In this document: piece by piece, positions 15,876 to 24,530 of the stretch
How the letters are laid out: each line of letters opens with the position of its first letter
Numbering within the stretch: position 1 is the first letter of the stretch
Assembly (NCBI GenBank): GCA_013377005.1
Contig: JACABE010000009.1
Location: forward strand, 47,253-106,204
Direction: 5' to 3'
DNA: 58,952 nucleotides
DNA from: Bacteroidota bacterium
GTDB lineage: Bacteria > Bacteroidota > Bacteroidia > Bacteroidales > JACABE01
Program-made: the position numbers and the translations under genes
The notes under the pieces: model-generated
Databases searched by the model: none
Told to the model about the DNA's origin: nothing
Seen by the model: the letters and a program-made list of their open reading frames with translations, nothing else

Positions 15876-16436
15876 ATGCATAAAAATATTTCCGAAGAAA
15901 AGCTTATTCAGGAATGTATAGAAGGAAATCGCTATGCACAAAAAACGCTTTTTGAGAAATATCGTTCTTTAATGTTTGCAATTTGTATGCGTTATGCTAA
16001 AAGCAAGGATGAGGCAGAAGACGTAATGATTGATGGCTTTATGAAGATCTATTCAAGTTTGAATGAATTTAAAAAGAAAGGTTCTTTCGAAGGCTGGTTG
16101 AGAAGAATTATGGTTAATGCGGCAATTAATAATTACCGTTCTAATTTAAAACATTATTACCTCAGCACAATTGATGATAATAGTTTTCTTGAAATTAGAA
16201 ACGAAGCAGATGATTTCAAAACTAATTATTCGGCAGAATATCTCATCAATCTTATTCAAGGCTTACCAGATGGATATCGTATGGTTTTTAACTTATACGA
16301 AATTGAAGGGTATAGTCATAAAGAAATAGCCGAAATTATGAATATTTCGATAAGTACAGCAAAATCTCAGCTATTTTATGCAAAAAAAGCGTTACAAAAA
16401 AAATTAGCAAAAATTAATCAGGAAGAAATCTATTAA
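15876..16436 (+). CDS. ECF-type RNA polymerase sigma factor
   Basis: A 186-residue group-4 sigma factor. Region 2 spans about 20-90 ('AQKTLFEKYRSLMFAICMRY' through 'EDVMIDGFMKIYSSL' and 'FEGWLRRIMVNAAIN'). Region 4 spans about 130-182 ('LPDGYRMVFNLYEIEGYSHK' and 'EIAEIMNISISTAKSQL', a helix-turn-helix). It would direct core polymerase to its own promoters when released. The next gene starts 8 bp downstream and encodes a one-helix membrane protein, as expected for a sigma/anti-sigma pair. The target regulon is not evident from the window. Confidence 0.93.
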   Translation: MHKNISEEKLIQECIEGNRYAQKTLFEKYRSLMFAICMRYAKSKDEAEDVMIDGFMKIYSSLNEFKKKGSFEGWLRRIMVNAAINNYRSNLKHYYLSTIDDNSFLEIRNEADDFKTNYSAEYLINLIQGLPDGYRMVFNLYEIEGYSHKEIAEIMNISISTAKSQLFYAKKALQKKLAKINQEEIY

Positions 16437-16444
16437 TTATAAAT

Positions 16445-17383
16445 ATGATTGAAGAATTTGATAAAATAGGAGATTTATTCAGAAACACCCTGAAAGACCA
16501 TCACATGGAAAGTGATGCTCATTTATGGAATAGACTGGAAACTCAGCTATCAGTCCAAGCTCCTGTTTCCATGCCGAAAACTTCTATTATTCAGCATTTA
16601 ACCTGGGTAAAAGTTGCAGTAGCTGCTTCAGCAATTATTGGCGTGGCTCTTGCCTTTAATTACATTTATTTACCTTTAAAAAAATCAACAACCAATTCTG
16701 ATTCCAATAAAGCCATTCAGACAATAAATAACAAATCATTAGAAAGTAAAATTGATACACTTTCTTTTAAAGACAATTCCCAAAATTCAGAAACAAAGCA
16801 AAGTTTAATCAAAGCACACAAAAATTCTGAGTTATCAAAGAACTCTAATAAAATAGATGACAAAAACATCTTAACCAATTCGAATGCCCTTCCGTTTTAT
16901 CCAAATAATTATCAGAATAATCAAGTTGTAAATACACCGCAAAATCCGATTACCAATAATCCAATAATTCAGAATAACAATGTAAATAAAGTTATTTTAA
17001 AAAAGGACACTCTAACTCAGACCATAACAGATAACAATAATATTGTTACAAAACAAGAATTACAATATCAACAAAACATAACAACTTACAAAGAATTGCA
17101 TAAAGAAGACGATGTAATCAAAGATGGGGATATTCCAAATATTTTTACACCTAACAATGATGGCTTTAATGACTATTTTGTGATCAGAAATATTGAAAAA
17201 TGCAGCAATAACGATTTAGTGATTAAAGATAGAAATGGAAACACTGTATTTGAAAAATCAAATTATCAAAATGATTGGGATGGACGTAATGTAGCTGATG
17301 GCGTTTACTTCTTTTTCTTAAAATATAATGCAAATAATAACAATTGGGGCAAAATGGGTAGCATAACAATAAAAAGGAATTAG
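16445..17383 (+). CDS. Membrane anti-sigma-like protein with a T9SS type-B C-terminal domain
   Basis: A 312-residue protein with three parts. Residues 1-50 are a short cytoplasmic helix region ('IGDLFRNTLKDHHMESDAHL' style, common to Bacteroidota anti-sigma factors). About 54-76 form one membrane helix. An Asn/Lys/Ser-rich linker (about 80-220) leads to a domain of about 85 residues with 'IPNIFTPNNDGFNDYFVI', 'DRNGNTVFE', 'WDGRNVADGVYFFFL' and 'GSITIKRN'. The last part matches the gliding-motility-associated (type-B) sorting domain of T9SS cargo, but there is no cleavable signal peptide. Tight coupling to the sigma gene argues for anti-sigma function. It overlaps the convergent thpR gene by 4 bp. 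Confidence 0.8.
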   Translation: MIEEFDKIGDLFRNTLKDHHMESDAHLWNRLETQLSVQAPVSMPKTSIIQHLTWVKVAVAASAIIGVALAFNYIYLPLKKSTTNSDSNKAIQTINNKSLESKIDTLSFKDNSQNSETKQSLIKAHKNSELSKNSNKIDDKNILTNSNALPFYPNNYQNNQVVNTPQNPITNNPIIQNNNVNKVILKKDTLTQTITDNNNIVTKQELQYQQNITTYKELHKEDDVIKDGDIPNIFTPNNDGFNDYFVIRNIEKCSNNDLVIKDRNGNTVFEKSNYQNDWDGRNVADGVYFFFLKYNANNNNWGKMGSITIKRN

Positions 17384-17940
17384 CTATTTAATTTAAAACT
17401 TCTTATTAACTTATACATAGGTCCTTCTTTTCGTAAAATGCTTTCAAAAAGAAATATTTCAGTTACAGTTACAGTTTGAATGTTCGAAATATTATTGTTT
17501 TTAATAATTTTATTAAATAGCTCTTTATCCGTTAAATAATTAATCCTTCCAAGTGTAAGATGAGGTACGAAATTTTGTCGGTCTCTCTCAAATCCAATTG
17601 TTTTAAGGTTATTTAATAAAGTATTAGCAAGATTTATAAGAGCTTTACTATTGTTTATACCGAGCCAAACTATTTTTGGTTGATAGTTACTTCCAAAAAT
17701 CCCCAAATTGGAAATATCAAAAGAAAATGAAGCTGTGCTTGAAATAATATTTCTAATAAAAAAGCTAATCTCATCTATTTTAATTTCTTCTGTTTCACCA
17801 AAGAATTTTAATGTAAGATGTAAATTATTGGAATCAACCCATTTTATTTTTTCGCTTATCAGCTCAGAATGAAGACTCTGAAACAAATCATTCAATTTTT
17901 TGCTGGGAGTAATTTTAATAGCTAAGAAAATGCGTTTCAT
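17380..17940 (-). CDS. thpR: RNA 2',3'-cyclic phosphodiesterase (2H/LigT family)
   Basis: A 186-residue cytoplasmic member of the 2H phosphoesterase family, which opens 2',3'-cyclic phosphates at RNA ends. Both HxT motifs are present: 'NLHLTLKFFGET' (about residue 40-50) and 'VPHLTLGRI' (about 128-136). 'FLAIKITP' at the start and 'NLGIFGSNYQPKIVWLGI' in the middle are family features. It overlaps by 4 bp the end of the convergent anti-sigma gene. The 187-residue gene 21 bp upstream on the same strand is probably co-transcribed. Confidence 0.88.
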   Translation of the reverse strand: MKRIFLAIKITPSKKLNDLFQSLHSELISEKIKWVDSNNLHLTLKFFGETEEIKIDEISFFIRNIISSTASFSFDISNLGIFGSNYQPKIVWLGINNSKALINLANTLLNNLKTIGFERDRQNFVPHLTLGRINYLTDKELFNKIIKNNNISNIQTVTVTEIFLFESILRKEGPMYKLIRSFKLNS

Positions 17941-17961
17941 TATAATTTTAGCAAAAATAAT

Positions 17962-18525
17962 TTATGATTGCTTTAAGGTAAATTCTGCTTCCCCTTCTTT
18001 AAAAGCTAACCAATTAATTATTCGATAAGCAAGTTCTTCTGTAAGTATATCAAAATCGAGTTCATACAAGAAATGACTTTCTTTAGAAGTATATTTCTCA
18101 CGATGCCCTTTTGGCAAATATTTCTCTTTATACTCTATATCAATTTTTCCCATTTCTTTTGAAATGGAAAAATAAATTACACGAATATGTTTAAAACGAA
18201 ATACTTCTTTGCCAAAAAAGAAATATCTCATTTTACGAATAGAAACTCTTTTACTTGAAGAAAAAACAGTCAATTTATTATCAAATTCCGTTTCTTTCAA
18301 ACGGGCATCAATTTCAATAAATTCAGCCCTTTCTTCTTCAGGTAAACTATTAACTTTTTTTACAAAGATATTCAATTTTGAAATAAAAGTATCAAATTTA
18401 TTTCCATTCTGCTTATAATTGGCTGCAGCTTTTTCTTTCTTTACTTGAATCCTTTTTCTAGCTCTTTCAGATAAGGCTTCTTGTTTTTGTTCTTGTTCTT
18501 CAATTTCTTCTAACCAACTTTTCAT
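17962..18525 (-). CDS. Conserved protein of unknown function
   Basis: A 187-residue soluble protein with no signal peptide. The N-terminus (about 1-40) is highly charged and probably coiled coil ('EEIEEQEQKQEALSERARKR'). The middle has 'VSIRKMRYFFFGKEVFRFKH', and the C-terminus alternates strands and helix ('YELDFDILTEELAYRIINWL'). I do not recognise a family with an assigned function. It lies upstream of thpR in the same direction with a 21-bp gap, and divergent from secDF across about 200 bp of promoter DNA. Confidence 0.6.
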   Translation of the reverse strand: MKSWLEEIEEQEQKQEALSERARKRIQVKKEKAAANYKQNGNKFDTFISKLNIFVKKVNSLPEEERAEFIEIDARLKETEFDNKLTVFSSSKRVSIRKMRYFFFGKEVFRFKHIRVIYFSISKEMGKIDIEYKEKYLPKGHREKYTSKESHFLYELDFDILTEELAYRIINWLAFKEGEAEFTLKQS

Positions 18526-18660
18526 AATTGAACATATTATGCGAATAATTTTTTTGCAAAAGTAAAAAAAAAATCAATCTTATTTAATTATCTAAAACGT
18601 ATTGTTATTTGCTCTTATTGTGGTAAATTAATTTAATTATTTAAAAATCTTTAGTTAATA

Positions 18661-18691
18661 TTGCTAAATTGCAATTATTATTATACTTTTG
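18661..18691 (+). promoter_or_regulatory. secDF promoter
   Basis: TTG (18661-18663), 20-base spacer, TACTTTTG (18684-18691): a full Bacteroidota-type -33/-7 pair, 41 bases before the ATG at 18732. Confidence 0.7.
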
Positions 18692-18731
18692 CACGTTCAA
18701 AAAAAATTAACTAACATTAATGTAAAATAAC

Positions 18732-21700
18732 ATGCAGAACAAAGGAGCTATCAAAATTTTTGCAATTCTATTTGCTTTTGTTTGTCTATATCATTTATCT
18801 TTTACCTATAAAACTTACCGTATAGAAAAAGATGCACGTGAATATGCAAACAATGAAGAAGTGGGACGTTTGGCTAAACAAATGGCAAACGGAGATATTC
18901 TTAAAGAAAATTTCTATGTCGATTCAATTTCAAAAGCACGTGAAAAATATTATTTAGATTCATTGCAAAACGAAGTGATTTACAATCTTGGTATTAGAAA
19001 ATACACTTACAAAGAATGTAAAGAAAGAGAAATAAACTTAGGCTTAGACTTAAAAGGAGGGATGAATGTAACCCTTGAAGTATCTATGATTGATATTCTT
19101 AAAACAATGTCAGGACATAGCAAAGATAGTACATTCAATAAAGCAATTAGCCTTGCTGAACAAAAACATAAGAATAGCAAAAGTGATTTTGTAACTCTTT
19201 TTGCCGAATCTTTTAAAGAAATAGATCCGAATGCAAAAATGGCTGCTATTTTTAGTTATGAACTGAAAGATAAAATTAAAGTTAATTCTACTAATGAAGA
19301 AGTTATTACAGCCATTAGAAAAGAAACTAAAGATGCTTTTGATAGAACATTTCAGATTTTACGTCAACGTATTGACAAATTTGGCGTTGCACAACCTAAC
19401 ATTCAAGCGTTAAAACAATCTGAAAGAATCTTGATAGAATTACCTGGTGTTAAAGATCCAGACCGTGTTAGGAAATTACTACAGGGTACTGCACAATTGG
19501 AATTTTGGGAAACTTTTGATTTTAAAGAATTAGCTCAAACTTTTGTTGATGCAGATAAAATGCTTGCTTCGGCTCAAAATCTGAAAAAGATTGAAGGAAA
19601 AGATTCTCTTACAGTGAATGATACTACATCTACTGCTCAAACTATAAAAAAAGATACACTTTTAGCAAAAAACACTAAAGATACTACAGGAAAATCATTG
19701 CTTGATAAATTAAAAAAAGACACATCTAAAGCAAATAATAAAAATGAAAAATCTAGAGAAGAGTGGGCAAAAGAACATCCTTTATTTTCAGTTTTACAAT
19801 TAAATCTTGATGAAAAAAATGTCCCAAGAGAAGGACCAGTTATTGGTTTAGCTAATTCAAAGGATTTTTCAAAAGTTGAAAAATTGCTAGAGATGGCTAA
19901 AAAATCATTCCCTCATAATCTTAAACTTTTATGGACAGCTAAACCTGTTCAAGATGGGACAAATGTATATCAATTAGTAGCAATAAAAGTTTCTTCACGT
20001 GATGGTACTCCTGCATTAGGAGGTGATGTTATTACTGATGCTCGTCAGGATTTCAGCCAGAATGGTGGTAATGAAATTTCTATGTCGATGAATGCAGAAG
20101 GTGCTAAAACATGGAAAAACTTGACAGGCGCAAATATTGGTAAAAGTGTTGCTATTATTCTTGATAATTTAGTATATTCTTTTCCTACCGTTAATTCAGA
20201 AATCTCAGGTGGACGTTCGTCTATTACTGGTAGATTTAGCTTAGAAGAAGCAAAGGATTTAGCCAATATTTTAAAAGCAGGGAAATTACCTGCTCCTGCC
20301 AAAATTGTTGAAGAAGCTATTGTTGGACCTTCTTTAGGAAAAGAAGCTATTAATGCCGGTATTTGGTCTTTTATTGTTGCTTTTGCACTTACCTTCATTT
20401 TTATGATTTTATATTATAACAAGGCAGGAATGGTTGCTGATATCGCATTAATTACTAATATGTTTTTTGTTTTTGGAATACTTTCTTCATTGGGTGCTGT
20501 GCTTACATTACCTGGTATTGCCGGTATTGTTTTAACACTTGGGATGGATGTTGATAAAAACGTTATTATATACGAACGTATTCGAGAGGAAATACGAGCA
20601 GGAAAGGGTATTAGACTTGCCATTGATGATGGGTATAAACATGCTATGTCTTCAATTATTGATAGTAATATTACAACGCTTCTAACAGCTATAGTATTGT
20701 TTATTTTTGGTTCAGGTCCTGTTCAAGGTTTTGCTACTACTTTAATTATCGGTATCTTAAGTTCTTTATTCTGTGCTATATTTATCACCAAACTTATTTT
20801 TGTATGGATGATGGACAGAAATAAAGAAATTACTGTTTGGAATTCTTATACAAAAAATATTCTTACTAAAATCAACTTTGATTTTGTAGGTTTAAGAAAG
20901 AAATTTTATATTTTATCACTTTCTTTGGTTGTTATTGGTATTATATCATTATCAATAAGAGGTTTAAGTCGTGGCATTGATTTCATGGGTGGAAGAAGTT
21001 ATGTTGTTCGCTTTGATAAAGATGTTAAAACGGATGATATACGTTTAAGTTTAGCTAAAATGTATAATTCTGAACCAGAAGTAAAAACATTCGGATCAAA
21101 CAATCAGATTAAAATTACAACTTCTTACATGATTGATGATCAATCTTCAAAAACGGATTCAATTGTAGAAACAAAACTCTATGAGGGTTTAAAATCTTTT
21201 TATACCAGGTCTTTAACTAGAGAAGAGTTTTTAGTACATGCTGATAATAAATTGATTGGAAAGTTAAGTTCTCAAAAAATAGAACCTACTATTGCTTATG
21301 ATTTATTAACTAAGGCATATTATGCTGTATTCTTTTCTCTTTTAATTATTTTTGGATACATAGCATTCAGATTTCGTAAATGGCAATGGGGTTTAGGTGG
21401 TGTTATTTCCTTATTCCATGATTCATTTATTGTAATTACTATCTTCTCTTTATTCCATGGAATATTACCTTTCAGTATGGATGTAGGTCAGGATTTTATT
21501 GCTGCTATATTAACTATTATCGGTTATTCAATCATGGATACTGTAATTATTTTTGATAGAATTCGTGAATATCAAGCACTTTATCCAAAACGAGATCTTC
21601 ATACAAATATGAATGCAGCTATTAATAGTACGTTAGGTAGAACTTTAATTACTTCTGGAATTACATTTATGGTACTTTTAGCAATGTTTATTTTTGGAGG

Positions 21701-21848
21701 AGAAGTTATTAGAGGCTTTACCTTTGCATTATTAATTGGAATTGCTATTGGTACATATTCTTCTGTATTCAATGCAACACCTATTGCATATGATTTAATT
21801 ATGCTAAGAATGAGAAAGCAAGAAAAGAAAAAACTTGGTTTAAAATAA
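18732..21848 (+). CDS. secDF: Fused SecDF protein translocase subunit
   Basis: Inner-membrane protein that uses the proton gradient to help pull proteins out of the SecYEG channel. The 1038 residues hold SecD then SecF, the normal fused form in this phylum. SecD: first helix about 8-28, 'LGLDLKGGMNVTLEV' (about 103-117), a Lys/Thr/Ser-rich insert about 285-345, 'TITGRF'-like 'SSITGRFSLEEA', then a helix bundle with 'LTLGMDVDKNVIIYERIREE'. SecF: 'GLSRGIDFMGGRSYVVRF' (about 745-762) and 'IGYSIMDTVIIFDRIREY'. The promoter and terminator make it a single-gene unit. The charged insert is probably lineage-specific. Confidence 0.96.
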   Translation: MQNKGAIKIFAILFAFVCLYHLSFTYKTYRIEKDAREYANNEEVGRLAKQMANGDILKENFYVDSISKAREKYYLDSLQNEVIYNLGIRKYTYKECKEREINLGLDLKGGMNVTLEVSMIDILKTMSGHSKDSTFNKAISLAEQKHKNSKSDFVTLFAESFKEIDPNAKMAAIFSYELKDKIKVNSTNEEVITAIRKETKDAFDRTFQILRQRIDKFGVAQPNIQALKQSERILIELPGVKDPDRVRKLLQGTAQLEFWETFDFKELAQTFVDADKMLASAQNLKKIEGKDSLTVNDTTSTAQTIKKDTLLAKNTKDTTGKSLLDKLKKDTSKANNKNEKSREEWAKEHPLFSVLQLNLDEKNVPREGPVIGLANSKDFSKVEKLLEMAKKSFPHNLKLLWTAKPVQDGTNVYQLVAIKVSSRDGTPALGGDVITDARQDFSQNGGNEISMSMNAEGAKTWKNLTGANIGKSVAIILDNLVYSFPTVNSEISGGRSSITGRFSLEEAKDLANILKAGKLPAPAKIVEEAIVGPSLGKEAINAGIWSFIVAFALTFIFMILYYNKAGMVADIALITNMFFVFGILSSLGAVLTLPGIAGIVLTLGMDVDKNVIIYERIREEIRAGKGIRLAIDDGYKHAMSSIIDSNITTLLTAIVLFIFGSGPVQGFATTLIIGILSSLFCAIFITKLIFVWMMDRNKEITVWNSYTKNILTKINFDFVGLRKKFYILSLSLVVIGIISLSIRGLSRGIDFMGGRSYVVRFDKDVKTDDIRLSLAKMYNSEPEVKTFGSNNQIKITTSYMIDDQSSKTDSIVETKLYEGLKSFYTRSLTREEFLVHADNKLIGKLSSQKIEPTIAYDLLTKAYYAVFFSLLIIFGYIAFRFRKWQWGLGGVISLFHDSFIVITIFSLFHGILPFSMDVGQDFIAAILTIIGYSIMDTVIIFDRIREYQALYPKRDLHTNMNAAINSTLGRTLITSGITFMVLLAMFIFGGEVIRGFTFALLIGIAIGTYSSVFNATPIAYDLIMLRMRKQEKKKLGLK

Positions 21849-21866
21849 TTGCTTTAACATAATCAT

Positions 21867-21903
21867 AACTCCGACTATTAAAAATATTTTTATAGTCGGA
21901 GTT
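21867..21903 (+). terminator. Intrinsic terminator after secDF
   Basis: AACTCCGACTAT (21867-21878) pairs with ATAGTCGGAGTT (21892-21903), followed by CTTTTTT. Confidence 0.9.
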
Positions 21904-22009
21904 TCTTTTTTATGTATTTTTGTATTATTTTTATTATTATTTTTTTATATTTTAAAAGAAAAAATCATTACTTTAGCGTCGTGTATTATAACTTAAACAT
22001 ATAAGTATT

Positions 22010-24475
22010 ATGAAAGCCTATAAAGCCATCATTTTAACCATTATCATCTCTTCATTTATTTCTTTAACTGCTACAGCTCAAAGGAATTATACTCAGGAAG
22101 CAGATGATGCTTTTAAATTAGAACAGTATAATGTTTCAATTGATAAGTATAAAAAAGCTTACACAAAAGTAAAGCAAAACAGAGCAGAGAAAAATAGAAT
22201 TCTATTTCAAATTGCAGAAGCATACAGATTGACGAATAATACAAAGAACTCTGAAATAGCTTATAAGAGAGCTATAAAATCTAATTATTTTAAACAAGAA
22301 CCTAGAGTTTATTTATACTTAGCAGATGCTCTCAGAGTTAATCAAAAATATGATGAAGCCTTAGATGCCTATCAAAAATACTTGAAATTAGTCCCAACTG
22401 ATGAAAAAGGACTTAATGGATTAGCTTCTTGTAAAGTTGCTACAGAATGGGTTAATAAACCTACTCGTTACGAAGTTACAAATATGAAACGATGGAATAC
22501 CCGTGACAATGAATGGGCTCCAGCTTTTAGTGATAGAAAAAAATACAATGAATTAGTTTATACTACCACAGGAAGTGGTGTTACAGGAAAAGGCGAAGAT
22601 GCATGGACAGGATCCGGATTCTCAGATTTCTTTGTTGTAAGGCAAGATAGAAGAGGCAATTGGGACTCACCTCAATCATTCGAAAGTGAGTTGATGCTAA
22701 ATACTGAAGTAAATGAAGGCGAAGCATCTTTTTCTGAAAATGGAAATACAATCTACTTCACTCGTTGCGGCGTTGAAAAAAAGAAAAAATTGGGATGCCT
22801 TATCTACACTTCAAAGAAAAAAGGAAAAGGATGGGACGAAGCTGAAATAGTAAGTTTAGGATCTGAGGATTATGATTATGTTCATCCTGCTATAAGTGGA
22901 GATGAACTTACTATTTATTTTTCTTCAAATATCCCCAATGGTTTGGGCGAATTTGATATTTGGGTTGCAAAAAGAGATAAAAAAACAAAACCATTTGATA
23001 AACCTGTAAATTTAGGGCCAAATATTAATACCGTTGGCAAAGAAATGTTTCCAACTTTAAGATATGATACCGCTTTGTATTTTTCTTCAAATGCACGTAT
23101 TGGACTTGGAGGTTTTGATATCTATAAAACAGTAAAAGTAAAAGACGAATGGATGCCTGCTCAAAATATGGGTTCTCCAGTAAATTCTTATGGAGATGAT
23201 ATGAGTATGGTTTTTTATCCTGATGGTGAAAGAGGTTTCTTTTCTTCAAACCGTAAAGAAGGTCGTGGAGGCGACGATATTTGGTCATTTGTTCTTCCTC
23301 CATTATTGTACACTATAACAGGAACTGTTCGTGATGACAATACATTGCAATTACTTGAAAACGTTGTTATTAAAATGGTAGGTTCTGATGGAACTGCTGT
23401 TGAAACAAAAACCAATAAAAAAGGCTTATATAAATTTGATAACAAACAAGTTTTACCTGGTGTAACTTATACTTTAACTGTAAAAAAAGATAAATACTTT
23501 GGCGAAGAAGGTAAAATTTCAACTGTTGGTATGAATGCCAATAAAGATTTTGTGTATGATTTCAAATCAAGACCTATACCCAAAGATCCAATTTTATTAC
23601 CTGAAATTTTATATGATTTAGGAAGATGGGAACTCAAAGAACAATATCAGGATTCTCTTATCGACCTTATCAAAACGCTTGAAAAGAATCCAACCATTGT
23701 GATTGAATTACGTTCGCATACAGACTCACGTAATATTAAAATGACAAATGATACATTGTCTCAGCTCAGAGCACAATCTGTAGTTGATTATCTTATTTTA
23801 AGAGGTATTGCTGCAGGTCGACTGGTTGCAAGAGGATACGGTGCAAAAATACCACGTACATTAATCAAAGAAACAGTAGCAAAATATAAAGATAAATTTT
23901 ACACATTCCCTTCAGGTATTACTCTCACAGATGAATATGTAAAAGCTATTAAAAATGTTGACGAAAGAGAAGCTGCTTTTTCATTGAATCGTAGAACTGA
24001 ATTTAGTATTTTACGTGATGATTTTGTACCGATGCCTAAAAATGACACTTTACCTATTAGTAATGTTCAGATTGTAAATAATCCATTAGAGAATAGCATT
24101 GAATATACAATAGGAACTAATGGAGTTCAGGAAATACCTTGTATTATTAATAGTGTTGCTTTAAAAATGGCTATTGATGAGAAAGCGAAAAGTACAACTA
24201 TTTCTTATGATGACGCAATTACCTTCTTACAAGCTGGTCGTATAAGCAAAAATGATTTCAAAGAAAATGAAAAAGCAATTGATAAAGAAGGTAATATTGT
24301 TGAGAAATCAACGCTTATTATCAAATCAATTAAACTTGGAAACTCTGAAATTAATAATGTTGAAGCTATTATCATGAAAAACATGAAAGTTTCTCTGATT
24401 ATTGATAAGACCGATTTAAATAAATTTGGCACAGTTACTATTGACAAAGAAAAGAAAAAAATAACGATCAATTAA
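22010..24475 (+). CDS. OmpA/PD40/TPR protein with a degenerate retropepsin-like C-terminal domain
   Basis: An 821-residue exported protein (signal peptide ending near TATAQ, no lipobox). Order: TPR repeats (about 25-140); PD40/WD40-like repeats (about 165-430, 'ASFSENGNTIYFTR', 'PAISGDELTIYFSS', 'LYFSSNARIGLGGFDIYK'); a carboxypeptidase-regulatory-like fold (about 436-510); an OmpA peptidoglycan-binding domain (about 530-670, 'VIELRSHTDSR', 'LRAQSVVDYL'). This matches the PorE type, a T9SS-linked peptidoglycan anchor. Residues about 705-821 add a retropepsin-like fold ('TTISYDDAITFLQAGRIS', 'IIKSIKLGNSEINNVEA', 'NKFGTVTID'). Its D-T-G-A site reads D723-E-K-A, so it is probably inactive. Confidence 0.82.
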   Translation: MKAYKAIILTIIISSFISLTATAQRNYTQEADDAFKLEQYNVSIDKYKKAYTKVKQNRAEKNRILFQIAEAYRLTNNTKNSEIAYKRAIKSNYFKQEPRVYLYLADALRVNQKYDEALDAYQKYLKLVPTDEKGLNGLASCKVATEWVNKPTRYEVTNMKRWNTRDNEWAPAFSDRKKYNELVYTTTGSGVTGKGEDAWTGSGFSDFFVVRQDRRGNWDSPQSFESELMLNTEVNEGEASFSENGNTIYFTRCGVEKKKKLGCLIYTSKKKGKGWDEAEIVSLGSEDYDYVHPAISGDELTIYFSSNIPNGLGEFDIWVAKRDKKTKPFDKPVNLGPNINTVGKEMFPTLRYDTALYFSSNARIGLGGFDIYKTVKVKDEWMPAQNMGSPVNSYGDDMSMVFYPDGERGFFSSNRKEGRGGDDIWSFVLPPLLYTITGTVRDDNTLQLLENVVIKMVGSDGTAVETKTNKKGLYKFDNKQVLPGVTYTLTVKKDKYFGEEGKISTVGMNANKDFVYDFKSRPIPKDPILLPEILYDLGRWELKEQYQDSLIDLIKTLEKNPTIVIELRSHTDSRNIKMTNDTLSQLRAQSVVDYLILRGIAAGRLVARGYGAKIPRTLIKETVAKYKDKFYTFPSGITLTDEYVKAIKNVDEREAAFSLNRRTEFSILRDDFVPMPKNDTLPISNVQIVNNPLENSIEYTIGTNGVQEIPCIINSVALKMAIDEKAKSTTISYDDAITFLQAGRISKNDFKENEKAIDKEGNIVEKSTLIIKSIKLGNSEINNVEAIIMKNMKVSLIIDKTDLNKFGTVTIDKEKKKITIN

Positions 24476-24488
24476 TAATAAATAGATT

Positions 24489-24519
24489 AAAACATCCCGA
24501 TTCACAGTCGGGATGTTTT
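24489..24519 (+). terminator. Intrinsic terminator between the OmpA gene and purM
   Basis: AAAACATCCCGA (24489-24500) pairs with TCGGGATGTTTT (24508-24519). It lies only 12 bases before the purM start, so it may also act as a leader hairpin for purM. Confidence 0.8.
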
Positions 24520-24530
24520 GTTTACAGGCT

